In this document: positions 1-9,261 of the stretch, one piece after another
Position numbering within the stretch: the first letter of the stretch is position 1
How the letters are laid out: each line of letters starts with the position of its first letter
NCBI RefSeq assembly: GCF_020982545.1
Contig: NZ_JAJKLK010000001.1
Span: 496,001-560,000, forward strand
Direction of reading: 5' to 3'
Source: Streptomyces sp. MNU76
GTDB lineage: Bacteria > Actinomycetota > Actinomycetes > Streptomycetales > Streptomycetaceae
Length of the DNA: 64,000 nucleotides
The notes under the pieces: generated by a model
What the model was told of the DNA's origin: nothing
The model's database searches: none
The model's input: only the letters and a program-made list of their open reading frames with translations
Program-made: the position numbers and the translations under genes

Positions 1-735
1 GCCGAGACCGCCCTCGTTCCACAGCAGCACGAAGTCGTCGTGGCCCTTGGCCGCGCCCAGCCGCTGTTCGGCCAGCGCGGCGAGGTTCACGTCGTTCTCG
101 TACTCCACCGGCATCGGCAGCGCGGCGGCGAGTTCGTCGAGGAGGGCGGGGGAGTGCCAGCCGGGCAGGTGCGAGGCGTACCGCAGCCGTCCGGTGGTGG
201 GGTCGAAGGCGCCCGGTGTGCCGATGACCAGCCGGTGCACGTCGGACCGGGTGAGTCCGGCGGCCTTGACCGCCCCGTCGAGGGCGGCGGTGACCTGCCG
301 TACGACCGGCTGGGCGGCACGGCGTCCGGGGGTGGGGACGGCGTGCTCGCCGATCGTGCGGCCGGTGATGTCGGCGACGGCGGCCAGGACGCGTTCGGGG
401 GTGACGTCGAGGCCGGCGGCGTACGCGGCGGTCGGGTCGACCGCGTAGAGCTGGGCGTTGGGGCCGGGTCGGCCCGTACCGGACCCGCCGGCGCCGGACC
501 CGCCGGCGCCGGACCCGCCGGTGTCGGGGCCGCCGTCGCGGGGTCCGTCCGCGCCGGTGCCGGTGGCGACCACGAGGCCGGCGGCTTCGAGGCGCGCCAG
601 GAGCTGGGAGGCGGTCGGCTTGGACAGCCCCGTCAGCCTGCCGAGCCGGGTCCGGGAGAGCGGGCCGTGCTCCAGCAGCAGATCGAGTGCGGCGCGGTCG
701 TTCATGGCGCGCAGTACGCGAGGGGTTCCTGCCAT
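1..735 (-). CDS. ROK-family transcriptional regulator (N-terminal part, runs off the window)
   Basis: Reading from the ATG at 735 towards position 1 gives an open frame that is still open at the window edge. It begins MAGTPRVLRAMNDRAALDLL and has a MarR/NagC-like winged helix in about residues 10-55 (RLTGLSKPTASQLLARLEAAG). A Gly/Ala/Ser-rich linker made of three near-identical 15-bp repeats follows (about 485-530). Then comes a sugar-kinase-like ROK fold with the phrases IGTPGAFDPTTGRLRYASHL and VEYENDVNLAALAEQRLG. ROK repressors usually sense a sugar or sugar phosphate; the effector cannot be told here. The C-terminal half, including any zinc-binding cysteines, lies outside the window. Family call is firm, target unknown. 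Confidence 0.85.
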   Translation of the reverse strand, partial: MAGTPRVLRAMNDRAALDLLLEHGPLSRTRLGRLTGLSKPTASQLLARLEAAGLVVATGTGADGPRDGGPDTGGSGAGGSGAGGSGTGRPGPNAQLYAVDPTAAYAAGLDVTPERVLAAVADITGRTIGEHAVPTPGRRAAQPVVRQVTAALDGAVKAAGLTRSDVHRLVIGTPGAFDPTTGRLRYASHLPGWHSPALLDELAAALPMPVEYENDVNLAALAEQRLGAAKGHDDFVLLWNEGGLG

Positions 736-832
736 GGGTCCGCCACCTGCCCAACTGTTAGGAAAGTTTCCTATCGGATGCCAGGACGATAGGACTAGAC
801 CAGGCGAGCGTCAATGACCGGCCATGAAAAAA

Positions 833-866
833 GCCCCCGGGCGGCGGAATCGCCGTCCGGGGGCCG
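833..866 (-). terminator. Intrinsic terminator of the secreted-protein gene
   Basis: On the minus strand a GC-rich hairpin (arms CCGGACGGCG and CGCCGCCCGG, short ATTC loop) is followed directly by a run of T. It sits just past the stop codon at 880. Confidence 0.75.
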
Positions 867-879
867 GGGTGCGGTGCCG

Positions 880-1713
880 TTACCTCACGTCGACGAAGTC
901 CGCCGCGGACGTCTTCGCTGCAGTGGTGGACGTACCGGCGAACTTGTAGCGGTACGAGCCGTCCTTCGACGCCTTCACGGTGGTGGCGAGAGCCCCGCCC
1001 GTGCCAGAGGTCACCGTCTTCACGTCGGTGTAGGCGGCGGCGCCCTTCGCCTTGAACTGGAGGGTTACCTTCTGGCCCTTGTACCCGGCGTACCTGCCGG
1101 TGTTCCAGTCGGCGCGGGTGAGCGCGCCCTTGACGGTCAGGGTCTTGCCCTTGACGACCGGCTCGGGGGTGGCGTTCACGGTGACCTTGGAGACCCGCTG
1201 GAGCTTGGCGGTGCCGAGGTTGCCCCAGATGTCGAGGCCGGTGTGCGCGCTGATGTGGTCGTCGGATTCGTCGAGGTCGATCGCCGTTTCGCTGTAGAGG
1301 GCGGCGGCCTTCCAGGTGGTGGCGTCCGCGGCGGTGTAGAGGTTGTCCCGCGGGTCGATGGTGAGCTTCGCCGCGCAGGACTCGGTCACCGTGGTGTCGG
1401 TCGTCGCGGTCGTGGTGCAGACGGGCATCGAGTTCGCTTCGACGGCGTTGTCGGTCTCCGCCAGCGAACCCCGGTAGAGGGCGGCGATCAGGAAGTTGTT
1501 CTGGTAGTCGATGACCAGATCGGCCGGCCGGGTGAAGCTGTACGTCACCGGCACGGTCACCGCGGCCTTGGTGCCGACCGCGATCGGCTTGCCGTTGTTG
1601 ACCGTGATGGTGCCGAAGGTCAGAGCCGGCGAGTCGGCCAGCGCGGCGGGCGCGGCGAGGCCGGTGAGAGCCAGGGTGCCGGACATGGCGGCGCCTATGG
1701 CGAGCTTGCGCAT
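880..1713 (-). CDS. Secreted protein with signal peptide, calcium-binding or Ig-like type unknown
   Basis: A 277-residue protein starting MRKLAIGAAMSGTLALTGLA, with a classical Sec signal peptide cleaved about after ALA-DS (residue 27). An in-frame ATG slightly upstream (1725) is possible, but the one at 1713 places the basic n-region correctly. The mature part is rich in Thr, Val and Lys, with beta-strand-like segments. One is an N-terminal portion resembling a small secreted domain (about 30-150) and the other a C-terminal Ig-like portion (VSKVTVNATPEPVVKGKTLT, about 170-275) with the GATRADWN-type wording common in Streptomyces surface proteins. I do not recognise an enzymatic motif. It is monocistronic with its own terminator, so an extracellular structural or binding role is only inferred. 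Confidence 0.75.
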   Translation of the reverse strand: MRKLAIGAAMSGTLALTGLAAPAALADSPALTFGTITVNNGKPIAVGTKAAVTVPVTYSFTRPADLVIDYQNNFLIAALYRGSLAETDNAVEANSMPVCTTTATTDTTVTESCAAKLTIDPRDNLYTAADATTWKAAALYSETAIDLDESDDHISAHTGLDIWGNLGTAKLQRVSKVTVNATPEPVVKGKTLTVKGALTRADWNTGRYAGYKGQKVTLQFKAKGAAAYTDVKTVTSGTGGALATTVKASKDGSYRYKFAGTSTTAAKTSAADFVDVR

Positions 1714-1956
1714 GAGTCCCCACATTCGTGGCGGGCCCCTGGGCGTTGCGCTCCAGAACAAGGGCCCGCTGTGGGACTGACACTAGGCGATCATGTGTGC
1801 GAAGGGAATGCGGGGTACCTGTGAAGACGGTCCCGAAGGCGCAGGTCAAGAGGATGCGCGCGTTCCAGGCGCCCCGGAGGTGCGGATCAGGTGCCCTGCG
1901 ACGCGTACCGGGTGCCCCTGCGGCGAGGGCACCCGGCCATGCAAAAACCCGGACCG

Positions 1957-2493
1957 TCAGGCGGAGATGCCGTCGATCCGGGCCAACGCGTCGTCCGCGC
2001 CGAACGGCTGCAGGTAGGGCAGCCAGCGCGGGTCCCTGTGCCCCGTGCCGATGATGCGCCAGGCCAGCCCGGTGGGCGGTGCGGGTTTGTGGCGGAGCCG
2101 CCAGCCGATCTCGACGAGATGGCGGTCGGCCTTGACGTGGTTGCAGCGGCGGCACGACGCGACGACGTTGTCCCAGACGTGCTTGCCCCCGCGACTGCGC
2201 GGGATGACGTGGTCGACGCTGGTTGCGACGCCACCGCAGTACATGCACCGGCCCCCGTCGCGGGCGAACAGCGCCCGACGGGTCAGAGGAACGGGCCCCC
2301 GATAGGGAACCCGGACGAATCGCTTGAGCCGGACCACGCTGGGTGCGGGGACTGTGACGGTCGCGCTGTGCAGATAGGCGCCGGATTCTTCCAGGGAGAC
2401 GGCCTTGTTCTCCAGGACGAGGACGAGCGCGCGGCGGAGCGGTACGACGCCGAGCGGCTCGTACGACGCGTTGAGGACCAGGACGTGCGGCAC
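1957..2493 (-). CDS. HNH endonuclease family protein
   Basis: A 178-residue protein from a GTG start with an AAGGAGG ribosome site a few bases before it. The N-terminus (VLVLNASYEPLGVVPLRRAL) is typical of the widespread actinobacterial HNH family. The nuclease core is in the second half: a first Cys pair (CMYC, about residue 83), the DHVIPRSRGG catalytic motif (about residues 94-103) and a second Cys pair with Asn (CRRCN, about 115), forming the usual zinc-stabilised beta-beta-alpha metal fold. It would act on DNA in the cytoplasm. Its physiological role is unknown for this family. It is divergent from the MscS gene with 315 bp between them, and no restriction-modification partner is nearby. 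Confidence 0.88.
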   Translation of the reverse strand: MPHVLVLNASYEPLGVVPLRRALVLVLENKAVSLEESGAYLHSATVTVPAPSVVRLKRFVRVPYRGPVPLTRRALFARDGGRCMYCGGVATSVDHVIPRSRGGKHVWDNVVASCRRCNHVKADRHLVEIGWRLRHKPAPPTGLAWRIIGTGHRDPRWLPYLQPFGADDALARIDGISA

Positions 2494-2808
2494 GGATGCC
2501 TCCTTGTACGCCGGCGGCGCGTGGCTCGCGCCGTGGACGATCCGTAGTCAGTCTCCCCTCAGGCCTGGTGGAAGCGCCACCATGTCCCGGTAACGGGCTG
2601 GGAGTGTTTTCGACCACACCTCATTCATCCCCCGTCGTGTGCGCCCTTCACTCCCTGGTGAGCGCCCTGTCTCCCTCGAACAAGGCGGCGTCCTCCACAC
2701 AATGCCCCGATAGTGTGGTGGGCCTGCCCGTCCGGTGACCTTTCCGTGACCCGATGGATCTTGACCGCCGTGCCGGAGGGCAGATATCGCACCTTGGAGG
2801 TTCCCGCC
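2494..2808. promoter_or_regulatory. Divergent intergenic region between the HNH and MscS genes
   Basis: A 315-bp region with no credible gene. It must hold both promoters. A short inverted repeat (CCACAC, 12 bp, GTGTGG) lies near 2695-2720. I see no stronger signal. Confidence 0.4.
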
Positions 2809-3909
2809 GTGCCGTCCGTTTCTTCCCTGTCCCTCCTCCTGGCCGCCGCCGCGCCGTCGCCGTCGCCCTCGGAGACGGCGACGACACCGGCCGTGCCGTC
2901 GCTGGAGGACGCACAGGAGAGCGCGACCAACGCCGCCAGCTGGGTGGAGGAGAACTGGTCCACATGGCTGGCCATCGGTCTCCGCGTCCTGCTGATCGTG
3001 GCGATAGCGGTGGTGCTGAGAGTGGTGGTCCGGCGGGCCATCACCAAGCTCATCGACCGGATGAACCGCTCCGTGCCGGGCGTCGAGGGGGGCACCCTCG
3101 GCGGTCTGCTGGTCAACGTCGAGCGCCGCCGCCAGCGCTCCCAGGCCATCGGCTCGGTGCTGCGCTCGGTCGCGTCGTTCCTGATCCTGGGCACGGCCGC
3201 CCTGATGGTCCTCGCCACCTTCGAGATCAATCTGGCACCACTGCTGGCCTCCGCCGGTGTCGCGGGCGTCGCCATCGGTTTCGGCGCCCGGAACCTGGTC
3301 ACGGACTTCCTCTCCGGTGTCTTCATGATCCTGGAGGACCAGTACGGCGTCGGCGACACCGTCGACGCGGGCGTCGCGTCCGGCGAGGTCATCGAGGTCG
3401 GCCTGCGCGTCACCAAGCTGCGCGGCGACAACGGCGAGATCTGGTACGTCCGCAACGGCGAGGTCAAGCGCATCGGCAACCTGTCGCAGGGCTGGGCCAC
3501 GGCCGGCGTCGACGTCACCGTGCGCTACGACGAGGACCTCGACAAGGTCCGCCGCACCCTCGCCGAGGTCGGCGAGGCGATGAGCAAGGAGGAGCCCTGG
3601 AACGAGCTCCTGTGGGGCCCCATCGAGGTCCTCGGCCTCGACGACGTGCTCCTGGACTCGATGGTCGTCCGCGTCTCCGCCAAGACCATGCCGGGCAAGG
3701 CCCTCACGGTCGAGCGGGAGCTGCGCTGGCGCATCAAGAAGGCCTTCGACGCCGCCGACATCCGCATCGTGGGCGGCGGCCCGGCCCCCGCGGCCGACGA
3801 GGACGCCGACCCGACGGCCGGTGTGTCGGCCCCGTCCGTGTACGCCAACTCGACCTCGCCCCAGTCGGAACGGGCGACACCGATCGCGCCCTCGGCCGTG
3901 CCCAAGTAG
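2809..3909 (+). CDS. Small-conductance mechanosensitive channel (MscS family)
   Basis: A 366-residue membrane protein. I chose the GTG at 2809 because TTGGAGG lies eight bases upstream; longer in-frame starts lack a ribosome site. Membrane segments are at about residues 53-74, 120-138 and 141-160. The third is the Gly/Ala-rich pore helix followed by the family signature IGFGARNLVTDFLSGVF. The rest is the cytoplasmic beta domain and vestibule (about 180-330) plus a short acidic, disordered tail. MscS channels release solutes under osmotic down-shock. A GC-rich hairpin follows the stop codon. It is monocistronic, with no sign of damage. Confidence 0.92.
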   Translation: MPSVSSLSLLLAAAAPSPSPSETATTPAVPSLEDAQESATNAASWVEENWSTWLAIGLRVLLIVAIAVVLRVVVRRAITKLIDRMNRSVPGVEGGTLGGLLVNVERRRQRSQAIGSVLRSVASFLILGTAALMVLATFEINLAPLLASAGVAGVAIGFGARNLVTDFLSGVFMILEDQYGVGDTVDAGVASGEVIEVGLRVTKLRGDNGEIWYVRNGEVKRIGNLSQGWATAGVDVTVRYDEDLDKVRRTLAEVGEAMSKEEPWNELLWGPIEVLGLDDVLLDSMVVRVSAKTMPGKALTVERELRWRIKKAFDAADIRIVGGGPAPAADEDADPTAGVSAPSVYANSTSPQSERATPIAPSAVPK

Positions 3910-3942
3910 AGCGAGGGCGCGCAGGGGGGCGTGCGTGACTGT

Positions 3943-3972
3943 GGGGGCGCCCGGATCTCTCCGGACGCCCCC
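3943..3972. terminator. Hairpin between convergent MscS and ABC permease genes
   Basis: A 12-bp stem (GGGGGCGCCCGG with CCGGACGCCCCC, one mismatch) with a short loop lies between two converging genes and can serve both strands. Confidence 0.65.
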
Positions 3973-4041
3973 ATGTTCTTCCCGCCTCCTCCGGCTGCCC
4001 AGGAGCACCCCCGTGTCTCCTGGGACGCCGTCCCTTCGGCC

Positions 4042-5403
4042 TTAGACGTACCGCAGTTCCGTCGGCCGGATCGTGCGGTGGAGCAGAGGCAGGGTGGTGG
4101 CCGCGGCGAGCAGACAGGCGCCGTACACCGCGAGAGGGACCAGGGGTGCGCCGTAGGGGAGGGACAGGGCACCGCCCACGTAGCTGGCGTACGTGACGGC
4201 GATCGCCGTGCCGCCCAGGCCGGCGACCAGTATCGACGGCGCCAGGGGCAGGGCCGTCTCCAGCAGCAGGGCCCGGCGCAGCACCTCGTACGGCACCCCG
4301 GCGGCGACCTGCGCGGCCAGGCCCCGGCGGCGGGTGGCGAGGGACTCGGCGGTGCCGACGGCCAGACCGAAGAGGGTGATGGCGAAGCCGACGACGATGG
4401 CCGCGGCGGTGAAGTTCAGACCGGCGAGGTAGAAGTCGTCTCTCCCGGCCAGCCGGGTCGGTCCCTCGATGTGCGCGAGCAGCGCCTGCCGTACGCCGAG
4501 GTACCCGCTGCCGACCACGACCCCCATGAGGACGGCCGCATGGGTGCGGGCCGCCGCCCAGGGGTCGTCGCGCAGCCGCTCGGCGGCGATCAGTACCGCC
4601 GGGTTCCCGGTGCGCGAGGCGAGCAGCCGGCCGGTGACCCTGGAGACGGCGCCGGACAGCAGTACCGCGCCCGCGCCCACCGCGAGCAGCGCGCCGCACA
4701 GGGTCAGCGGGGCCTGCCCGGCCTTCTGGTCGGGCATGTTCCGGGTGGTGCCGGCGACGGCGAGGAGGGCCGCGAGCACCAGCACTCCGATCGCACCCAG
4801 GAACACCCACATCGGCCCCCGGCCGGAGCCCGGCCGCACCCGTCGTACCCAGCCCAGCGGCGAGGCCACGACCCGGCGCGGCGCCAGCACGCTCACGAGA
4901 GCGCCGGACGCGGGCACGCCGAGCGCCACCAGCACGATCACGAGCCACGTCACCGGGCCGGGGCTGTGCCACCGGCTCACCAGGAACACCACGAAGGCGA
5001 GGGTCGCGGCCAGCGAACCCGCCAGACAGGCCACCCCCGTCTCCAGCGCCGCGATCCGCCGCACCTGGCCCCCCGAGGCGCCGGCCAGCCGCAGCCCGGC
5101 GAGCCGCCGGTCCCGGTGGACGGCCCCCACGCGGGCGCACTGACCGAGGAACCCGAGGACCGGCACCAGCAGGAGCAGCAGGGTGGTGATCACCCCGGCG
5201 CGTTCACCGGGGTTGTCCATCAGCCCGGCGGCCAGGCCCAACCGATGGTGACCGGCCAAGGAGGCGAGCGCTCCCGCCGCCAGACCGAAGGCCGTCGCGA
5301 GCGCCGCCCCGGCCGCCGTGAGCGCCATCCGCCACCACTCCCTCCGGTCCGAACCCCGCGTCAGCAGCAGGGCCAGCCGCAGATCGTTCACCAGCCCCTT
5401 CAC
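4042..5403 (-). CDS. ABC transporter permease, FtsX/MacB type
   Basis: A 453-residue integral membrane protein starting at the GTG that overlaps the stop of the upstream ATPase gene (GTGA overlap, 4 bases). It has about eight membrane segments arranged as two FtsX-like halves: one near residues 20-110, a central block at about 190-260, and a C-terminal block at about 340-440 separated by periplasm-like loops. There is no ATPase motif, so it depends on the ATPase encoded just before it. Permeases of this type usually act in lipoprotein or peptide extrusion or in resistance to antimicrobial peptides. Together with the PadR gene this forms a three-gene operon, probably a drug- or peptide-responsive pump. 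Confidence 0.88.
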   Translation of the reverse strand: MKGLVNDLRLALLLTRGSDRREWWRMALTAAGAALATAFGLAAGALASLAGHHRLGLAAGLMDNPGERAGVITTLLLLLVPVLGFLGQCARVGAVHRDRRLAGLRLAGASGGQVRRIAALETGVACLAGSLAATLAFVVFLVSRWHSPGPVTWLVIVLVALGVPASGALVSVLAPRRVVASPLGWVRRVRPGSGRGPMWVFLGAIGVLVLAALLAVAGTTRNMPDQKAGQAPLTLCGALLAVGAGAVLLSGAVSRVTGRLLASRTGNPAVLIAAERLRDDPWAAARTHAAVLMGVVVGSGYLGVRQALLAHIEGPTRLAGRDDFYLAGLNFTAAAIVVGFAITLFGLAVGTAESLATRRRGLAAQVAAGVPYEVLRRALLLETALPLAPSILVAGLGGTAIAVTYASYVGGALSLPYGAPLVPLAVYGACLLAAATTLPLLHRTIRPTELRYV

Positions 5404-6137
5404 GGGGACACCTCCAGCTCCGTGTCCGTGCCCGCGCTCGTGCCCGCGTCCGCCTCCGACACCACGACCCCGTCCCGCAGCGTGACCTCGCGGTCCGCGT
5501 ACGCCGCGGTCTGCGCGTCGTGCGTGATCAGCAGCACCGCCGTGCGGGACTCCCGGGCCGCGTGTGTCAGCGCCGCCATCACCTGCTCGCTCGCCAGCGA
5601 GTCCAACGCCCCGGTCGGCTCGTCCGCGAACACCACCCTCGGCCCGGTCACCAGCGCCCGCGCCAGCGACACCCGCTGCGCCTGGCCGCCACTCATCTCT
5701 CCGGGCCGCTGGTCCTCCTGCCCCCGCACCCCGAACCGCTCCAGCCACTCGCCGGCCCGCTCCCGCGCGGCCCGGCGATCCGTGCCGGCCAGCAGCAGCG
5801 GCAGTGCGACGTTGTCGACGGCCGTCAGCTCGGGTATCAGCTGGCCGAACTGGAAGACGACCCCGAAGTCCGTCCGGCGCAGCTCGCTCAGGTCCTTCTC
5901 GGGGAGCTGGTCGAGCCGCTTCCCGGCGTATGCCACCGAGCCCTCGTCCGGCCGGACGATCCCCGCCAGACAGTGCAGCAGAGTGGACTTCCCGCTGCCG
6001 CTGGCCCCCGTGACGGCGAGGATCTCGGCCTCCCGGAGCTCCAGCGAGGCACCCCGCAGCGCCCGTGTCCTGCCGTGCTCCTTGACCAGTCCGCGGGCCG
6101 TGAGCACCGGCGAGGGACGGGTGTTCTTCTCGGTCAT
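5400..6137 (-). CDS. ABC transporter ATP-binding protein (LolD/MacB-like)
   Basis: A 245-residue ATPase. Walker A is GASGSGKST (about residues 43-51), the Q-loop follows at FQFGQL, the ABC signature is MSGGQAQR (about 148), Walker B is VVFADEP (about 168), and the switch His is in LLITHD. It couples ATP hydrolysis to the permease encoded directly downstream. It starts inside the stop of the PadR gene (ATGA overlap) and ends inside the start of the permease gene, so the three proteins are translationally coupled. Confidence 0.95.
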   Translation of the reverse strand: MTEKNTRPSPVLTARGLVKEHGRTRALRGASLELREAEILAVTGASGSGKSTLLHCLAGIVRPDEGSVAYAGKRLDQLPEKDLSELRRTDFGVVFQFGQLIPELTAVDNVALPLLLAGTDRRAARERAGEWLERFGVRGQEDQRPGEMSGGQAQRVSLARALVTGPRVVFADEPTGALDSLASEQVMAALTHAARESRTAVLLITHDAQTAAYADREVTLRDGVVVSEADAGTSAGTDTELEVSP

Positions 6138-6667
6138 GCTGCGTCGACCTCCGCGGTCAGGGTGGTCAGCCGGGCCGCCGTGGTGCTCATCCAGCGGAGG
6201 TCGGCGTCAAGGTGGTTGAGGGCGTAGTCCGCCGCGAGCACGGTCGAGAGGTCGGCGCCCGGCGCGGTCTTCACGGCGGTCAGCTCCCGCATGCGCGCCA
6301 TGTGCGCGGTGCGCTGCCCCCGTAGGTAGGCGGCCGGGTCGCCGTCGGTGAGGATCGAGACGACGAGCTTGGCGAAGATCTCGTTCGTCACGAACGGCGC
6401 CGGCGCGGTGATCTCCCCGGCCCACCTGGCCAGCTCGCGCGCCCCCTCGTCCGTCGAGCGGTACATCGTCCGTTCCGGGCCGCTGTCCGCCTCGGTGCCG
6501 TCGACCTCGGCGAGCCCGTCGCGGACCAGCCGCTGCAGGGTCGTGTAGACCTGCCCGTACGCCAGCGGACGGGCCTGCGGGAAGCGTTCGTCGTGCCGTC
6601 GCTTGAGGTCGTAGCCATGGCTCGGCCCACCGGCGAGCAGCCCCAACAGGATGTGACGGGTGCTCAT
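6134..6667 (-). CDS. PadR-family transcriptional repressor
   Basis: A 177-residue protein starting MSTRHILLGLLAGGPSHGYD, the canonical PadR opening. The winged helix is in residues 1-80 (DLKRRHDERFP, YTTLQRLVRDGLAE) and a C-terminal helical dimerisation domain of the Vir_C type covers about 90-175. It is first in an operon with the ABC ATPase and permease, with 4-base overlaps. By analogy with PadR/LadR-type pairs it most likely represses its own transporter operon and is released by an exported compound. The longer in-frame extension upstream is rejected because it lies across the promoter. Confidence 0.92.
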   Translation of the reverse strand: MSTRHILLGLLAGGPSHGYDLKRRHDERFPQARPLAYGQVYTTLQRLVRDGLAEVDGTEADSGPERTMYRSTDEGARELARWAGEITAPAPFVTNEIFAKLVVSILTDGDPAAYLRGQRTAHMARMRELTAVKTAPGADLSTVLAADYALNHLDADLRWMSTTAARLTTLTAEVDAA

Positions 6668-6675
6668 GCCCCCAG

Positions 6676-6703
6676 TATGCACTGAGTATATGTACTGAGT
6701 GAA
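6676..6703 (-). promoter_or_regulatory. Probable PadR operator
   Basis: Just upstream of the PadR start, in an A/T-rich island, a direct repeat ACTGAGT occurs at 6681 and 6694, around a near-palindromic AGTATATGTACT. Position and composition suit an autoregulatory site. The exact operator is inferred. Confidence 0.45.
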
Positions 6704-6863
6704 TAGCCGGCTTCGGAGCGGCCCCGGAGTATGTTCCGGATCCTGCGAGGAAGTGAACAACCCCACGATGTCCGCCCGCCCACGTCTGCGGCGGCGCGCG
6801 CTGGGTAGGGCTGGAGTACCCCGGACCCGCACCCCATCGCCGTACGACGACTAGGAGGCCCCC

Positions 6864-7100
6864 GTGGCCACGACCACCCCCCTGCCGACCCAGGCCCGCT
6901 CCAAACGCGAGGCGGAGCCCTACGAGCTCCACGAGCCGCACGTCTGTGTGTTCAGCGCCGAGGGGCCCTGCGCCGACGTCCCGCTCACCAGTGAACCGCC
7001 GCTCCCGGACGCGGCCCCCCTCACCAGCGAGCCGCCCCTCGCCGACGCGGCTCCCCTCACCAGTGAACCCACGTCCCACGGCGCCGCATCGGGGGTCTAG
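6864..7100 (+). CDS. Small repeat-containing protein upstream of malQ
   Basis: A 78-residue protein from a GTG with AGGAGG seven bases upstream. Residues 1-36 are charged and unremarkable. The C-terminal half carries three copies of a roughly 14-residue unit around PLTSEPP.., encoded by about 42-bp DNA repeats. It has no signal peptide or membrane segment. Its stop codon TAG is followed immediately by the ATG of malQ, so the two are co-translated. I do not recognise the family. The repeat suggests copy number may vary between strains. Confidence 0.65.
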   Translation: MATTTPLPTQARSKREAEPYELHEPHVCVFSAEGPCADVPLTSEPPLPDAAPLTSEPPLADAAPLTSEPTSHGAASGV

Positions 7101-9224
7101 ATGACAGAAGACCCAGGGGGTTCGGGCCTGGCGCCCGAGACCCCGCTGGCCCGGCTCGCCGCCCTGCACGGCGTGGCCACCTCCTACAGCTCCTCACCGG
7201 ACCGTACGGTCGCGGCCTCGGACGGCGCGGTCGTGGCCGTCCTCGCCGCGCTCGACGTCGACGCGAGCACCCCCGAGGCCGTGCGCACCGCCCTCGCCGC
7301 CCGCGAACGGCAGCTGTCCGCACGGCTGTTGCCGCCGACCCTGGTCCAGTGGGCCGACGGCGGACCCCCGGCCGCGCTGACCGCCCTCCCCGAGGGCACC
7401 CGGCTGCGCGTCGAGACCGAACAAGGTGAACTCCACTCGACGACGGAGCAGCTGCCCCCGGGCGTGCACGCCCTGCGCGCCACCGCCCCGACGGCCGCAC
7501 CGCCGAGGCCCACCTGGTCGTGGCCCCGGCCCGGCTGCCCGCCCGCCCGACCGCACCTACGGCCTCCTCGTCCAGCTCTACTCCCTGCTCTCGCGGCGCA
7601 GCTGGGGCATGGGCGACCTCGGTGACCTCGCCGAGCTGTCCGCCTGGGTAGGCCGCGCCCTCGGCGCCGGATTCGTCCAGGTCAACCCGCTGCACGCGGC
7701 CGTACCCGGCGCCCCCACCGACCCTCCCCGTACCGCCCCTCCTCCCGCCGCTACCCGGACCCCGTCCACCTGCGCGTCGAGGACGTCCCCGAGTACCCCT
7801 ACGCCCTCGCGGAGGCCGCCGCCCCGTCCCCCGACGGCCACGACTGCCTCGGCGCGCTGTCGGAGCGGGCCGCGCGCCTGCGGGACTCCGTGCTCGCCAA
7901 GGGTGAGCTGATCGACCGGGACGCGGTGTGGGACCTCAAACGGGAGGCCCTGGAGCTGGTGCGGGCCGTCCCGCTCGGCCCCGGGCGCAGAGCCGCGTAC
8001 TGGGACTTCCTCGCCGAGGAGGGCCAGGCGCTGGAGGACCACGCCACCTGGTGCGCGCTCGCCGAGGTCCACGGCTCCGACTGGTCGCGCTGGCCCGATG
8101 CCCTGCGCGACCCGCGCTCCGCCGAAACCGCCCGCGCGCGCGGCGAGTTGATGGACCGCGTCGACTTCCACACCCGCCTCGCCTGGCTCACCGACGCGCA
8201 GCTCGGCTCCGCGCAGCGCTCCGCGCGCGACGCCGGCATGCCCATCGGCCTGGTGCACGACCTGGCGGTCGGGGTCCACCCCGGCGGCGCCGACGCCTGG
8301 GCCCAGCAGGAGTACTTCGCGGCCGGCATGTCCGTCGGCGCGCCCCCCGACGCCTTCAACTCGCGGGGCCAGGACTGGGGCCTGCCGCCCTGGCGCCCCG
8401 ACCGCCTCGCCGAGTCCGGGTACGCCCCCTACCGGCGCCTCCTGCGCGCCCTGCTGCGCCATGCGGGCGCCCTCCGCATCGACCACGTCATGGGCCTGTT
8501 CCGGCTCTGGTGGGTCCCGCAGGGCGAGGCCCCGACCGAGGGCACGTACGTCCGCTACGACGCCGACGCCATGCTCGCGATCCTGGTCCTGGAGGCGGAG
8601 CGGGCCGGCGCCCTGGTGATCGGCGAGGACCTGGGCACGGTCGAACCCGGCGTCCGCGAGGCCCTCGACGCCCGCGGGGTGCTGGGCACGTCCGTGCTCT
8701 GGTTCGAACGCGACTGGGAGGGCACGGGCCGCCCGCTCCCGCCCGAACACTGGCGCGCGAACTGTCTCGCCACCGCCACCACGCACGACCTGCCGCCGAC
8801 CGCCTCCCGGCTGACCTGCGACCACGTCGACCTCCGCCACGGTCTGGGTCTGCTGACCCGCTCCCTGGACGAGGAACGGGCGGAGGCGGCCGCCGACGCG
8901 GGGGAGTGGCTGGCCCTCCTCGCCCGGCTGGGGCTGCTGGACGGGGCCGGCGGGGGTATCTCCACGACCTCCGAGGAAGCGCAGATCCAGGCCCTCCACC
9001 GCTTTCTGCTCCGGACCCCCGCGCGCATGATCGGTCTCTGGCTCCCCGACGCGCTCGGCGACCGGCGCCCGCAGAATCTGCCGGGGACGTGGGATCAGTA
9101 TCCGAACTGGCGTCTGCCGATCGCTGACGCGGCGGGGCGGGCGGTGACGCTGGAGGAACTGGCGGCGTCGCCCCGGTTGCACGCGTTGGTGGATGTGCTG
9201 CGGGGGGGTGGGGGCGCCTCATAG
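7101..9224 (+). pseudogene. malQ: 4-alpha-glucanotransferase (amylomaltase), frameshifted as sequenced
   Basis: MalQ transfers glucan segments between maltodextrins in cytoplasmic maltose/glycogen metabolism. The reading starts MTEDPGGSGLAPETPLARLA and the C-terminal 440 residues are intact, with GH77 features such as RIDHVMGLFRLWWVP and VIGEDLGTVEPGVRE. Between them the frame shifts three times. Near 7490 the wording RATAP must continue DGRTAEAHLVVAPARLP in another frame. Near 7548 it moves again to DRTYGLLVQLYSLLSRRSWG. Near 7724 it returns to YRPSSRRYPDPVHLRVEDVP. Each shift is cured by adding one G or C in a short run, and the three deletions add up to three bases, giving about 708 residues, normal for actinobacterial MalQ. 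Sequencing error is much likelier than decay. Confidence 0.88.
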
Positions 9225-9261
9225 CTCGGGGGCCGGGTTCGTCGGCGGGTGCGGCCCGGTG

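Noticed and set aside
758-2617. 619-residue antisense frame on the minus strand
   Set aside because: A shadow of the secreted-protein and HNH genes in another frame; Arg/Gly/Pro-rich and without motifs.
2548-4008. 486-residue frame opposite the MscS gene
   Set aside because: Composition is that of the reverse strand of a GC-rich gene and it lacks any domain.
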